Positions 44,380-52,641 of a stretch of 64,000 bases of DNA are shown here, one piece after another. The translations under genes were made by a program, and so were the position numbers. The number at the start of each line of letters is the position of its first letter. Position 1 is the first letter of the stretch. The notes below the pieces were generated by a model. That model saw only the letters and a list, made by a program, of their open reading frames with translations. It searched no databases and was not told the origin of the DNA. The DNA is from Nocardia araoensis NBRC 100135 (GTDB taxonomy: Bacteria; Actinomycetota; Actinomycetes; Mycobacteriales; Mycobacteriaceae): assembly GCF_000308435.1 (NCBI RefSeq), contig NZ_BAFR01000352.1, positions 1 through 64,000 on the forward strand. Reading direction: 5' to 3'.

Positions 44380-45479
44380 GCGAGCTCCCGGTACAGCGCC
44401 GCGTGGCGCCGCGCGGCGACCTGCCAGCTGAAAGTTTCCGCGTGGGCGCGGCATTGCGCCGGTGTGGGCCGACCGCCCGCGATCGCCGCGCTGATCCGAG
44501 CCGCGAGCGCGGTGGGGTCGTCGGGCGGCACGATCAGCGACGGATCCAGGCCCTGCACGGCGTCGGGCAAACCGCCGCACCGGGTGACCACCGGCGCTCG
44601 GCCCGCGGCGAGGGACTCGAGGGCGATCAGGCCGAATCCCTCCAGGGCTATGGTCGGCACCACGGTGAGCGCGGCGGAGGTGTAGCGGGCGGCCAGCTCA
44701 TGGTCGGGAATCCGGCCGGTGAACTCGACGCTGCCGTCGAGCCCACCCTCGGTGGCTCCGCGCCGGAGATCCGCCTCGGCGCTGCCGGTTCCGACGATGA
44801 CCAGACGAGCCTCCGGGTGCTCGGCGAGCACCCCGGGCCAGGCGCGCAGCAACACATCGATCCCCATCCGGCGCTCCAGCCGCCGCACGCAGAGCACGAC
44901 CGGCGCAGATGCGGGGACCGGGGCGGCACGGAACCGGGTGAGATCGACCCCGGGCGCGATCACCTCGATGCGACCGGGCGCGATGCGATAGTCGTCGCAC
45001 AGCACGTTGCGGAAGTGTTCGGAGAGCACAACGAAACGATCCGCGCAAACGTATCGCAAACGTTCTATGAGGTATTTGGCGAAGGCCGCGACGGGATGCT
45101 GTCCGTGCATTCGGCTTTCCGCCGCCCACGGGCCGTGGAAATGCACGACGAGTGGTAGCCGGCGACCACGCCGGTCCCGGGCGGCCGGGCCGTAGAGGCA
45201 GAAGTGGCGATCCACGACGGTGCCGCGGTCCAACGCGTCGCGAGCGCAGAACGCGGTGCGGGCGCGGCGCAGTGTCGAGCCGCCGACCGGCCCCCACGAC
45301 CGGGTCCCGCCATGCGTCCGGTCGGGCGGGCCGAACGCGGCGGCCGACATCGAAACCCCTGGAATATCCAGTAAAGCGCCGTGCAAGTCCGTGAAATATC
45401 GGCCCAGGCCGCCGGGCGCGGCGCCGAACCATTCCGATCCGGTCATGTGCACCTTCACCGCGCGGGAAGCGCCAGTCAT
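44376..45479 (-). CDS. GT4 family glycosyltransferase, first gene of the operon
   Basis: 367 aa. The N-terminal domain has MTGSEWFGAAPGGLGRYFTDL (Gly-rich loop). The GT4 C-terminal domain has PVVLCVRRLERRMGIDVLLRAW and LEGFGLIALESLAAGRAPVV. The start ATG 45479 follows GAGGGG; ten further in-frame codons upstream are not favoured. It leads the ATGA-coupled chain down to 36836. A TATACT -10 hexamer lies about 70 nt upstream at 45546-45551 on this strand. Confidence 0.9.
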   Translation of the reverse strand: MTGASRAVKVHMTGSEWFGAAPGGLGRYFTDLHGALLDIPGVSMSAAAFGPPDRTHGGTRSWGPVGGSTLRRARTAFCARDALDRGTVVDRHFCLYGPAARDRRGRRLPLVVHFHGPWAAESRMHGQHPVAAFAKYLIERLRYVCADRFVVLSEHFRNVLCDDYRIAPGRIEVIAPGVDLTRFRAAPVPASAPVVLCVRRLERRMGIDVLLRAWPGVLAEHPEARLVIVGTGSAEADLRRGATEGGLDGSVEFTGRIPDHELAARYTSAALTVVPTIALEGFGLIALESLAAGRAPVVTRCGGLPDAVQGLDPSLIVPPDDPTALAARISAAIAGGRPTPAQCRAHAETFSWQVAARRHAALYRELA

Positions 45480-45545
45480 GACCCGATCCCCTCGTCCCGT
45501 ACGCCGCACCGCGGAGTCGTCTGCCGAACTCCTTCACGGCCGGAA

Positions 45546-45551
45546 AGTATA
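45546..45551 (-). promoter_or_regulatory. Candidate -10 box of the polysaccharide operon
   Basis: On the minus strand the hexamer TATACT, an excellent SigA-type -10, lies about 67 nt upstream of the first GT4 start (45479) in an otherwise GC-rich 234-bp gap between divergent units. No good -35 hexamer is seen at 16-18 nt, which is normal for actinobacterial promoters. Confidence 0.4.
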
Positions 45552-45712
45552 AGGCTGCCCACCGGATTCATCCTGGTCGCGCAGATGTGCGGTAACCGAT
45601 ATCCAGCACTGGGAATTCCGCATCCAGATGCCAACTCGCGGCGAAATGTGGCATAGTTTCGGCAATTACGAGGCAATGTCCGATCGCGATTCTGACAAAG
45701 GGGCAGCTTGGG

Positions 45713-46531
45713 ATGCGGAAACTGTCGGTGTGCGTGCCGGCCTACAACGCGGAAAGGACTCTGTCCGCGACGCTGGACTCGGTGCTGGCCCAAGATCTCG
45801 ATTTCGAAGTCGTGATCCTCGACAACGCGAGCACCGACCGCACCGGTGACATCGCGCGAGCGCGGCGCGATCCGCGCGTGCGTGTGCTGCGCAACGATCG
45901 GGTACTGCCGATCGGCGCCAATTGGGACCGGGCGATCCGGGAATCCACGGGGGACCTCGTGAAGGTGGTCTGCGCCGACGACATCCTGCGTCCCGGCGCC
46001 CTCGCCGCGCAGTCGGCTGAATTCGACGACAACGCGGTCGCGTTGTGCGCGGGCAGGTTCGACGTGATCGACGAGTCCGGCGACATCCTCGAAACGGGAC
46101 TGGGGCTGCCGCAGCTGGTCGGCAGGCACGGCAGCCGCCAACTGGCCCGGGTGATCGTGCGTCGCGGGCCGGCCGACTTCGGCCCCACCGCGGCCGCCAT
46201 GTTCCGGCGCACCGACTACGACGCCGTCGGCGGACTGCGCGGCGACTTGGTGTTTCCGATGGATGTGGACCTGTTCGCCCGCGTCGGCAGCCGCGGCGCT
46301 TTCGTCGGGCTCGGCGACATCGTGGCCGCGTGGCGGAACTCCTCGTTCAACCTGTGCAGTCGTACCTCTACCCGTAGCAAGCTCACCGAGCAGCTGCGAT
46401 TCCATCATCGCCTGGGCGCCGATCACCCGGACCTCGTGCGTCCGGCCGATGTGCTGGCTGGTGACCTGCGTCTGGTCCGGGCGTTGGGGACGCGGCTGCG
46501 GGTGCGCGCGCGGGCCACGGTCGGCCGCTGA
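45713..46531 (+). CDS. GT2 family glycosyltransferase
   Basis: 272 aa GT-A enzyme. It starts MRKLSVCVPAYNAERTLSATLDSVLAQ, with nucleotide-binding LDNASTDRTGD and the DXD-like metal motif VVCADDILRPG. No membrane segment, so cytoplasmic. It runs rightward, divergent from the main glycan operon across 234 bp, and probably adds a sugar to the same repeat unit. The start is preceded by a weak GGGG site. Confidence 0.9.
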   Translation: MRKLSVCVPAYNAERTLSATLDSVLAQDLDFEVVILDNASTDRTGDIARARRDPRVRVLRNDRVLPIGANWDRAIRESTGDLVKVVCADDILRPGALAAQSAEFDDNAVALCAGRFDVIDESGDILETGLGLPQLVGRHGSRQLARVIVRRGPADFGPTAAAMFRRTDYDAVGGLRGDLVFPMDVDLFARVGSRGAFVGLGDIVAAWRNSSFNLCSRTSTRSKLTEQLRFHHRLGADHPDLVRPADVLAGDLRLVRALGTRLRVRARATVGR

Positions 46532-46774
46532 GCACGATCGCGGTTGCTTCTGCCGGGTAGCGTCCACCGTCGAACTCGTGCCGTCGACATCCGCGGTGCC
46601 GCCGCGTACCGGCAGGACAGCCACGACCATCGGCGCGGTGGCCGGTTCGACCGAGTCGGCCGGCGAGTGCGGCCGGAGTCGGCGCGTCCGAGGGGCGGTA
46701 TTCATGGGTACGGCTGTCCTTCGCGTGTGAGCTGCTAGCCGGGGCGGACCGGGGGTGTGGTTGTCGGGATGAAG

Positions 46775-47896
46775 TCACTGGATCGGGGTTCCGTCGTCCA
46801 CTCCTCCTTTTCTGGGTCCGCGGGGATCGTCGAGGAACCAGCGACCGTCGAGTTCCGGCAGTCCGGACGACACTTCACCCAGCAGGTCGGGCAGCGTCAA
46901 CAGCACCCGGTCGGGTGCCGCCGCGATCAGGTCCCGCGGGCTGATGATCGGGATGTCGGTGCCGGGCATTCGGCGTCCCTGCTTGGCGGGCGCGGCGTCG
47001 GCCACTCCGGCGACGAGCCCCTGGTGCGCGCCGGCCAGCGACAGCAGGGCAACCGCCCGGGACGCGGCGCCGTAGGCGTAGACGCGCTGCTCTGCCGCGG
47101 CCGCATCGATCAGCCATTTCCGCAGCGCGCGCACGTGATCGTCCACGAACCGCTGTAGCAGGCGCAGCGATTCCGGGGTGATGAGCTCACGTTCGCGGGA
47201 AAGGATCTCGCGCACGGTGTGGTCGGGCGCCGCGGGGCCGCGCCGAGCTGCCACCAGCACCGTCCCGCCGTAGAGGTCGAACTCCCACGCGGTGGTCACG
47301 CCCATGCCCGCCTCGGCGAGCGCCCGGCTCAGCGCATGCAGGGAGTAGTACGCGAAATGCCCGTGGCGCAACGCGTTCCACTGCCGCTGTGCCACGATGG
47401 CGGCGAGCGAGTGATACTGCAGCAGCAGCAGCCCGTCCGGGGCGACGGCCGCGGCGCGCGCGGCGAAGGCGGCCCGCTGGTCGGGTTCGTGCATGATGCC
47501 GAAACAGTCGAGGACCAACTCCGCCTGCGCCGCGTCGGCTTCTGTGCGACCACGCTCGGCCAGCAGCGGCAGCCACGAACCACCGTGCGGACTGCCGAAT
47601 TCGATGACCGTGTCGCCGCGCAGCAGGCCGGCCGCGTCGACCCGCCCGATCGCGTCGGCGGCCTGATCCCGGAGGGCCTGCGGCTCCACTCCACGGGGTT
47701 CGGACGCCACGGTGTCGTCTTCGGCGAGCTGCGCCAGCTCGCATCGCGCACACCGCACCATCCGCAGGGGATGTGTGGTCTCCGCCGGCGTCACCGGCCG
47801 AGCCGCGGGCGGGAACTCATCGGCCGCCGGCACCGTCCCGAGATCGAGGACGGTGTGCAGAACGGCGCCGGAGCAGGCGCGGCAGCGGCCGGTCAT
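46775..47896 (-). CDS. Three-domain SAM C-methyltransferase-like protein, catalytic motif altered
   Basis: 373 aa with the layout of NDP-sugar C-methyltransferases. An N-terminal zinc-binding domain (RCRACSG ... RMVRCARCELAQ) is followed by a SAM domain and a C-terminal Rossmann-like domain (VYAYGAASRAVALLSLAGA ... GTDIPIISPRDL). The SAM motif is VIEFGSPHGGSW instead of the usual VEIxSNDG. The catalytic Tyr-His-Glu-His stretch reads RHGH (LRHGHFAYYS). The middle domain is also shorter than in its paralogue at 50908. It may be inactive, or active on another step. It diverges from the RmlC-like frame with 14 bp between starts. Confidence 0.82.
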   Translation of the reverse strand: MTGRCRACSGAVLHTVLDLGTVPAADEFPPAARPVTPAETTHPLRMVRCARCELAQLAEDDTVASEPRGVEPQALRDQAADAIGRVDAAGLLRGDTVIEFGSPHGGSWLPLLAERGRTEADAAQAELVLDCFGIMHEPDQRAAFAARAAAVAPDGLLLLQYHSLAAIVAQRQWNALRHGHFAYYSLHALSRALAEAGMGVTTAWEFDLYGGTVLVAARRGPAAPDHTVREILSRERELITPESLRLLQRFVDDHVRALRKWLIDAAAAEQRVYAYGAASRAVALLSLAGAHQGLVAGVADAAPAKQGRRMPGTDIPIISPRDLIAAAPDRVLLTLPDLLGEVSSGLPELDGRWFLDDPRGPRKGGVDDGTPIQ

Positions 47897-47910
47897 GACA
47901 CGATGCCGGT

Positions 47911-48473
47911 GTGCGTATCGAGCAAACCGACCTGGCCGACGTGGTGGTGCTGGTCCCAGCGCCCGTCCGGGACGACCGGGGCCTTTTCACCCGGACCTTC
48001 GATGCCGCCGAATTCGACTCGCACCTGGGAATTCCGGGAATTTCCGCCAGTTTCGTGCAGGACTCGCAGTCCCGGTCGCGCCGGGGGTGGTGCGCGGCAT
48101 GCACGGCCGATCCGGGCGCGGGGAGGCCAAGCTGGTCCGCTGCGCACACGGCGCGGTGCACGACGTGCTGGTCGATATCCGGCCGTCGTCGCCGACGTTC
48201 GGCCGGACGCAGGCGTTCCGGCTCGACGACGAGGAGTTCCGGCACCTGTACGTGCCGCCGGGATTCCTGCACGGGTTCCAAGCACTCACCGACACCGCCG
48301 ACGTGTGCTACCGCATCGATCGGCCGCACGATCCTGCCGAGGATCTCGGCGTCGCCTTCGATGATCCGGACTTGGCGATCGCCTGGCCGCTGCCGGTGAC
48401 GGTGGTGTCGGATCGCGACGCGAACGCCGGACGATGGAGCCATCTGCGGGCTACCCTGTCGCCGGCGCGGTGA
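47911..48473 (+). pseudogene. rfbC: RmlC-like dTDP-4-dehydrorhamnose 3,5-epimerase, apparent frameshift
   Basis: The first ~60 codons encode MRIEQTDLADVVVLVPAPV ... ISASFVQDSQSRSRRG. The cupin then continues in another frame as VVRGMHGRSGRGEAKLVRCAHGAVHDV ... DIRPSSPTFGR ... FRLDDEEFRHLYVPPGFLHGFQAL up to 48473. The shift coincides with the five-G run 48083-48087; one more G restores RRGVVRG, the family sequence. All epimerase motifs are otherwise present. It runs rightward between leftward genes and overlaps the SDR gene's 3' end by 23 bp. It would epimerise a 4-keto-6-deoxy sugar. Confidence 0.8.
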
Positions 48474-49485
48474 CCGCACGCAGCCGCGGGTCCAGTGCGC
48501 CGGAAGCGCGCAGCCGCTGGAGCCACGTGAGTCGCGTGAATCGCTGGAAGAAGGCGTCCTGGGTGAGGCCGCGTTCGGTGTACTCGCGGTAGAGCTCGGC
48601 GGCGCCGTCGGGGACCGACCACTGCGCCTGGAACCCGAGCACCGCGCGAGCGGCGGAGAAGTCGACCCGGTAGGAACGTGGGTCGGCCCCGGTCTCACCG
48701 GTGATCAGCAGCCGCGACCCCGGCACGGTGGCCACCACCGACTCGGCGATCTCGGCCACGGTGAGGTTGTTTCGCTCGGTGCCGATGTTGAACGCCCGGC
48801 CCGCGACGGCCGATGCCGGTGCGGTGAGGCAGCGTTCGAAGGCTGCCGCGATGTCGCGGGCGTGGACCAGCGGCCGCCAGGGCGTGCCGTCGGAGAGCAC
48901 CTTGACCACACCGGTGAGGACAGCGTGACCGACGAGATTGTTGAGCACGATGTCAGCGCGGGGACGAGGCGAGAATCCGAACGCGGTGGCGTTGCGCAGG
49001 AACACCGGAACGAAGTGGTCGTCGGCCAGCGCCGCGACGTCGTCTTCGACCCGCACCTTCGACTCGGCGTACGGGGTGATCGGCCGCAGCGGCGCCGACT
49101 CGGTCACCAACTCGTCTCCGGCCGCGCCGTACACCGAGCAGGTGGAGGCGTACAGGAACCGTGAGACACCGGCTTCCTTCGCGAGCCGAGCCAGACGCAC
49201 CGAGGCGCGATGGTTGATCTCGTGGGTGACTTCCGGCGCGAGCGCGCCCAGAGGATCGTTGGACAGCGCGGCGAGATGGACGACCGCGTCGATACCGCGA
49301 AGGTCTTCGACCTCGACCGATCTCAGATCGAGGCGCAGGCCCACCGGATCGCCGGAGAACTCGCCGAGCAGGCAGTCGGCGAACCAGCCGGTGTCGAGGC
49401 CGATGACCTCGTGCCCGGCGGCCCGCAGTATCGGGACCATGACGGTGCCCAGGTATCCCTGATGACCGGTGACCAGGACTCGCAT
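48451..49485 (-). CDS. NAD-dependent epimerase/dehydratase (extended SDR)
   Basis: 344 aa. Rossmann motif VLVTGHQGYLGTVM (TGxxGxxG), catalytic Ser/Thr region YASTCSVYG and YxxxK in ITPYAESKVRVE. It acts on a nucleotide sugar as epimerase, reductase or dehydratase; specificity cannot be fixed. It lacks the length and motifs of a standard RfbG/RmlB 4,6-dehydratase as far as can be judged. ATG 49485 lies 5 nt after the PIG-L stop. It is the last gene of the leftward cytidylyltransferase operon. Confidence 0.88.
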   Translation of the reverse strand: MRVLVTGHQGYLGTVMVPILRAAGHEVIGLDTGWFADCLLGEFSGDPVGLRLDLRSVEVEDLRGIDAVVHLAALSNDPLGALAPEVTHEINHRASVRLARLAKEAGVSRFLYASTCSVYGAAGDELVTESAPLRPITPYAESKVRVEDDVAALADDHFVPVFLRNATAFGFSPRPRADIVLNNLVGHAVLTGVVKVLSDGTPWRPLVHARDIAAAFERCLTAPASAVAGRAFNIGTERNNLTVAEIAESVVATVPGSRLLITGETGADPRSYRVDFSAARAVLGFQAQWSVPDGAAELYREYTERGLTQDAFFQRFTRLTWLQRLRASGALDPRLRAVTAPATG

Positions 49486-49490
49486 CGTTG

Positions 49491-50141
49491 TCACTGCTTC
49501 TCCCATCGAATGACGGCCTTGTCCACCACGAAGGCTTCGGCGTACTCGGTACGGCACTGCACGCCCCGAATCCGCGCGGACGCCAGGAACGCGGTTTCGT
49601 CGAACCAGTCGCGACCGGTCTGGGACGGGTAATACCGGTGCAGCAGTTGCGATTTCCGCTGGACCAGCTCCGCGTCGACCGGGTGGAACACGGTGGGCGC
49701 CGGTGTGTCGACCTCCGCCTTGAGGATCTCGTAGCCGAGGATCAGGTGGTCGCGGAACTCGGTCGGCACCAGCTCCGCGAGCGTGCGGTGATCTTGGTGC
49801 GCGTCGCCCGGTTGCGGGGCGAACACCAGGTCCGGTTCCCCCGCCCGGCGAAACGCCGCTACGGCCGTCTTGATCCGATCCCAGTGCGCCGGTGCTCGTC
49901 CGTCCGGGACGTCCAGCACCGTCAACTCCGGTGTCCGTCCCCCGCAGAAGGCGGTGAGCGCTGCCCGTTCCTCCTCTTCGCGCTCGGTGCCTGCACCGGA
50001 GAGGACCAGCGCGCGCACCCGCATACCCGGATGGGCGCGGGTCAGCGACAACAGCGTGGCGCCCATGCCGATCGGGATGTCATCGCAATGCGCGCCGAGC
50101 AGGGCGATCTCGGCGGGCCGCGGGCAGAGCAGCGCGATCAC
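49491..50141 (-). CDS. PIG-L family deacetylase
   Basis: 216 aa zinc deacetylase of the PIG-L/MshB type. It has AHCDDIPIGMG (AHPDDE-like: His and two Asp) and the distal HQDH in GDAHQDHRTLAEL. Known members remove N-acetyl groups from GlcNAc derivatives. The GTG at 50141 overlaps the cytidylyltransferase stop (GTGA), which fixes the start; an ATG 18 nt upstream is less likely. Here it probably de-N-acetylates an amino sugar or acts on the nucleotide-sugar product. Confidence 0.86.
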   Translation of the reverse strand: MIALLCPRPAEIALLGAHCDDIPIGMGATLLSLTRAHPGMRVRALVLSGAGTEREEEERAALTAFCGGRTPELTVLDVPDGRAPAHWDRIKTAVAAFRRAGEPDLVFAPQPGDAHQDHRTLAELVPTEFRDHLILGYEILKAEVDTPAPTVFHPVDAELVQRKSQLLHRYYPSQTGRDWFDETAFLASARIRGVQCRTEYAEAFVVDKAVIRWEKQ

Positions 50142-50911
50142 GGCTCCCACACCATCCATGGCCGGTTTCCGCTGTGGTAGGCCGCGTCGAGTTCGGCGCG
50201 CTCCTTGAAAGTATCCGCGGGCTTCCAGAATCCGTCGTGGCGGTAACCGAACAACCGGCCCTGGCCTGCGAGCGCTCCGCAGGCGTCCTCCACCAGATCG
50301 CCACCGGGTGGCAGCAGATCGAAGATCTCCCGGCCGAGCACGAAATAGCCGCCGTTTTCCCACAATGGCATATTCGCCACGGGAACGATGTCCTTGACCT
50401 CGCCGGTGGGGCTCAGGTCCACGCAGTGGAACGATGATTGCGGTGGCACCACCATGAGAGATGCCGCCGCCCCCGAAGCATGGAACTGGGTGATCATCTC
50501 GTCCAGGGGAGCGTCGGTGAGGACGTCGGCGTAGTTGGCCAGGAAGTGCTCGTCGTCGCCGAGGTGCTCGCGCACCCGGCGCAGGCGCTCTCCGATGGCC
50601 GACTCCACGCCGGTATCGACCAAGGTGATCGTCCAGTCATCGATATCGCTGCCGAGCAATTCGACCCGGCCGTTGCGGATCACGAAGTCGTTGGACGCCG
50701 ACTCTCGGTAGGTGAGGAAGAAATTCTTGATGTGCTCGGCGCCGTATCCGAGGCACAAGATGAATTCGGTGTGACCGTAGTGCGCGTAGTACCGCATCAC
50801 GTGCCAGAGCAAGGGGCGGGGGCCGACGAGTTGCATCGGCTTGGGCACCATGTCATCGCTGCCGCCGCGCATGCGCATGCCGTAGCCACCGCAGAACAGG
50901 ACGACTTTCAT
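50138..50911 (-). CDS. rfbF: Glucose-1-phosphate cytidylyltransferase
   Basis: 257 aa nucleotidyltransferase. It has the activation motif MKVVLFCGGYGMRMRGGSDDMVPKPM (GG-x-G-x-R, KP), PLLWHVMRYYAHYGHTEFILCLGYGAEHIKNFF and WENGGYFVLGREIFD, typical of RfbF. It makes CDP-glucose from CTP and glucose-1-phosphate, the entry to CDP-deoxysugars. It is flanked by an ATGA overlap with the C-methyltransferase and a GTGA with the PIG-L gene. The expected partner RfbG (CDP-glucose 4,6-dehydratase) is not in the window. Confidence 0.92.
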   Translation of the reverse strand: MKVVLFCGGYGMRMRGGSDDMVPKPMQLVGPRPLLWHVMRYYAHYGHTEFILCLGYGAEHIKNFFLTYRESASNDFVIRNGRVELLGSDIDDWTITLVDTGVESAIGERLRRVREHLGDDEHFLANYADVLTDAPLDEMITQFHASGAAASLMVVPPQSSFHCVDLSPTGEVKDIVPVANMPLWENGGYFVLGREIFDLLPPGGDLVEDACGALAGQGRLFGYRHDGFWKPADTFKERAELDAAYHSGNRPWMVWEP

Positions 50912-52191
50912 CGGCGCCGGTTTCCTTTCGACTCGGCTCCGGCCTGCACGGTCGGGGCCGGGGACGCCGGGTCGACCACGCGCAGCTCGGGCAAGGGATA
51001 GGCGAGCCGACCGCCCCACTCGGCGACATGCCCCAGCTGTGCGGTGATCTCGTGCTCGAGATTCCAGGGCAGCACCACGACCACGTCCGGACGATCGGCG
51101 TCGAGCCGGGACGGCGGGTAGATCGGGATTCGCGTTCCTGGCGTGAATCGACCGTGTTTGTAGGGATTGCGGTCGACGGTGTACTCGAGTAGGTCGGGCC
51201 GGATCCCGCAATAGTTGAGCAGTGTGTTGCCTTTGCCCGGCGCACCGTATCCGACGACGCGTTCGCGCCGGCGTCGGCAGTCGAGCAGGAACCCGAGCAG
51301 CTCGTGCCGCACGGACTCGGCACGCCGCCGCAGCGATGTGTAGCCGTCCGCCGAGTGCAGTCCCGCGGACCGCTCGAGGTCGAGCACTTCCCGCACCCGG
51401 TCGCTCACCGCCGCCGCGGCGGCTTCGGGGCGCACCCACAGCCGGATCGATCCGCCGTGTGTCGGCAGCTGATCGACATCCACCACGGCCAATCCCGCTA
51501 CAGCGAGCGCACGTTGCGCCGAAAGCACGGTGTAGTACTGGAAATGCTCGTGATAGATGGTGTCGAACTGGCCGAGCCCGACCAAGTTCAGCGCATGGTG
51601 CACCTCGATGGTCAGCATGCCGTCGTCCGCCAGCAGGATGCGTAGCGCACGGGTGAAGCCGCGCAGATCCGGGATATGCGCATAGACGTTGTTGGCGATC
51701 ACGAGATCCGCGGGGCCGTGTTCGGCACGGATCCGGCGAGCCGAATCCTCGTCGAGGAAGGTGGTTTCGGTGGGTACGCCCGACTCGCGAGCCGCTGTTC
51801 CGACGTTGACCGATGGCTCGATGCCCAGGCATCGGATGTCGCGGTCGACGACGTGGCGGAGCAGGTAGCCGTCATTGCTGGCGACTTCCACCACGAAGGA
51901 GTCCCTGCCCAGCCCCAGCCGGGCGGCCGCGGTGTCGACGAACTCGCCCGCGTGGCGGACCCAACTGTCGGAGTAGGAGGAGAAGTAGGCGTATTCGGTG
52001 AAGGTCTCCTCCGGTGTGATCAGCGCCGGAATCTGCAGCAGCAGGCAGTCGACGCACACCCGCAAGTGCAAAGGGTAGGTCGGCTCGGGCAGGTCGAGTC
52101 GGTCGGCGGTGAGGAACGATTCGCACGGCGGCGTCGCCCCGAGATCCAGAACGCTGGACAGCCTGCCGGAGTCACAGAGTCGACAGCGCAC
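50908..52191 (-). CDS. NDP-sugar C-methyltransferase
   Basis: 427 aa with the full three-domain plan. A zinc-binding N-terminus (CRLCDSGRLSSVLDLG, then VCVDCLLLQ) is followed by a SAM domain with VVEVASNDGYLLRHV. The catalytic IYHEHFQYYT (Tyr-His-Glu-His, as in TcaB9/TylC3) comes next. The C-terminal domain has VVGYGAPGKGNTLLNYCGI and VDRNPYKHGRFTPGTRIPI. It methylates a carbon of a keto-sugar nucleotide, producing a branched sugar. GTG 52191 is the first plausible start. It is the first gene of its operon, next to a 450-bp divergent promoter region. Confidence 0.9.
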   Translation of the reverse strand: MRCRLCDSGRLSSVLDLGATPPCESFLTADRLDLPEPTYPLHLRVCVDCLLLQIPALITPEETFTEYAYFSSYSDSWVRHAGEFVDTAAARLGLGRDSFVVEVASNDGYLLRHVVDRDIRCLGIEPSVNVGTAARESGVPTETTFLDEDSARRIRAEHGPADLVIANNVYAHIPDLRGFTRALRILLADDGMLTIEVHHALNLVGLGQFDTIYHEHFQYYTVLSAQRALAVAGLAVVDVDQLPTHGGSIRLWVRPEAAAAAVSDRVREVLDLERSAGLHSADGYTSLRRRAESVRHELLGFLLDCRRRRERVVGYGAPGKGNTLLNYCGIRPDLLEYTVDRNPYKHGRFTPGTRIPIYPPSRLDADRPDVVVVLPWNLEHEITAQLGHVAEWGGRLAYPLPELRVVDPASPAPTVQAGAESKGNRRR

Positions 52192-52641
52192 AGATCCGAT
52201 CCTTTGCTCGAAACGTCCCGGCCCCGTCGGAACGCCTGTCGCGGCGCACGGAAGCATGAGCTGCCCGGCGGATCACGAGATGCGCGCGACGAGAACGTCA
52301 TTCGTGGTACGGGCCGCACTGTCGCGACCGTCAGCGTACCGACGGCAATATCGGCTGGATGACAGATCAGTGTTACAAACTGTGATATAGAGCACATTAC
52401 ATATTCACCTTCATGGTGTTATTCCCGATGCGTATCGAGATCGGTCGCCGGGGGGATTCGAATCAGTTAACATCCCGATCACGCTGCTTCGCGCATACCT
52501 CTGATCGGCGAGAGACGTTGTGACACTTGCCGATCAAGTGCCGATGAAGCGCTCGGTAGAGGCGGTCGGGACGCTGCCGGGAAAGACGATCTCCGGATCA
52601 GGTAGCAATTCCACCGTTGCCCCAGGAGGGGTGTTCTCTTG
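52192..52641. promoter_or_regulatory. Divergent promoter region of the sugar and initiating-transferase genes
   Basis: The 450-bp gap is gene-free. It holds a markedly AT-rich patch at about 52361-52430, contrasting with the GC-rich flanks. CACTTG-CCGAT-CAAGTG (52524-52540) is a perfect dyad 102 nt before the transferase start. A strong AGGAGG site lies at 52624-52629. Regulation of both polysaccharide units from here is likely; the factor is unknown. Confidence 0.45.
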
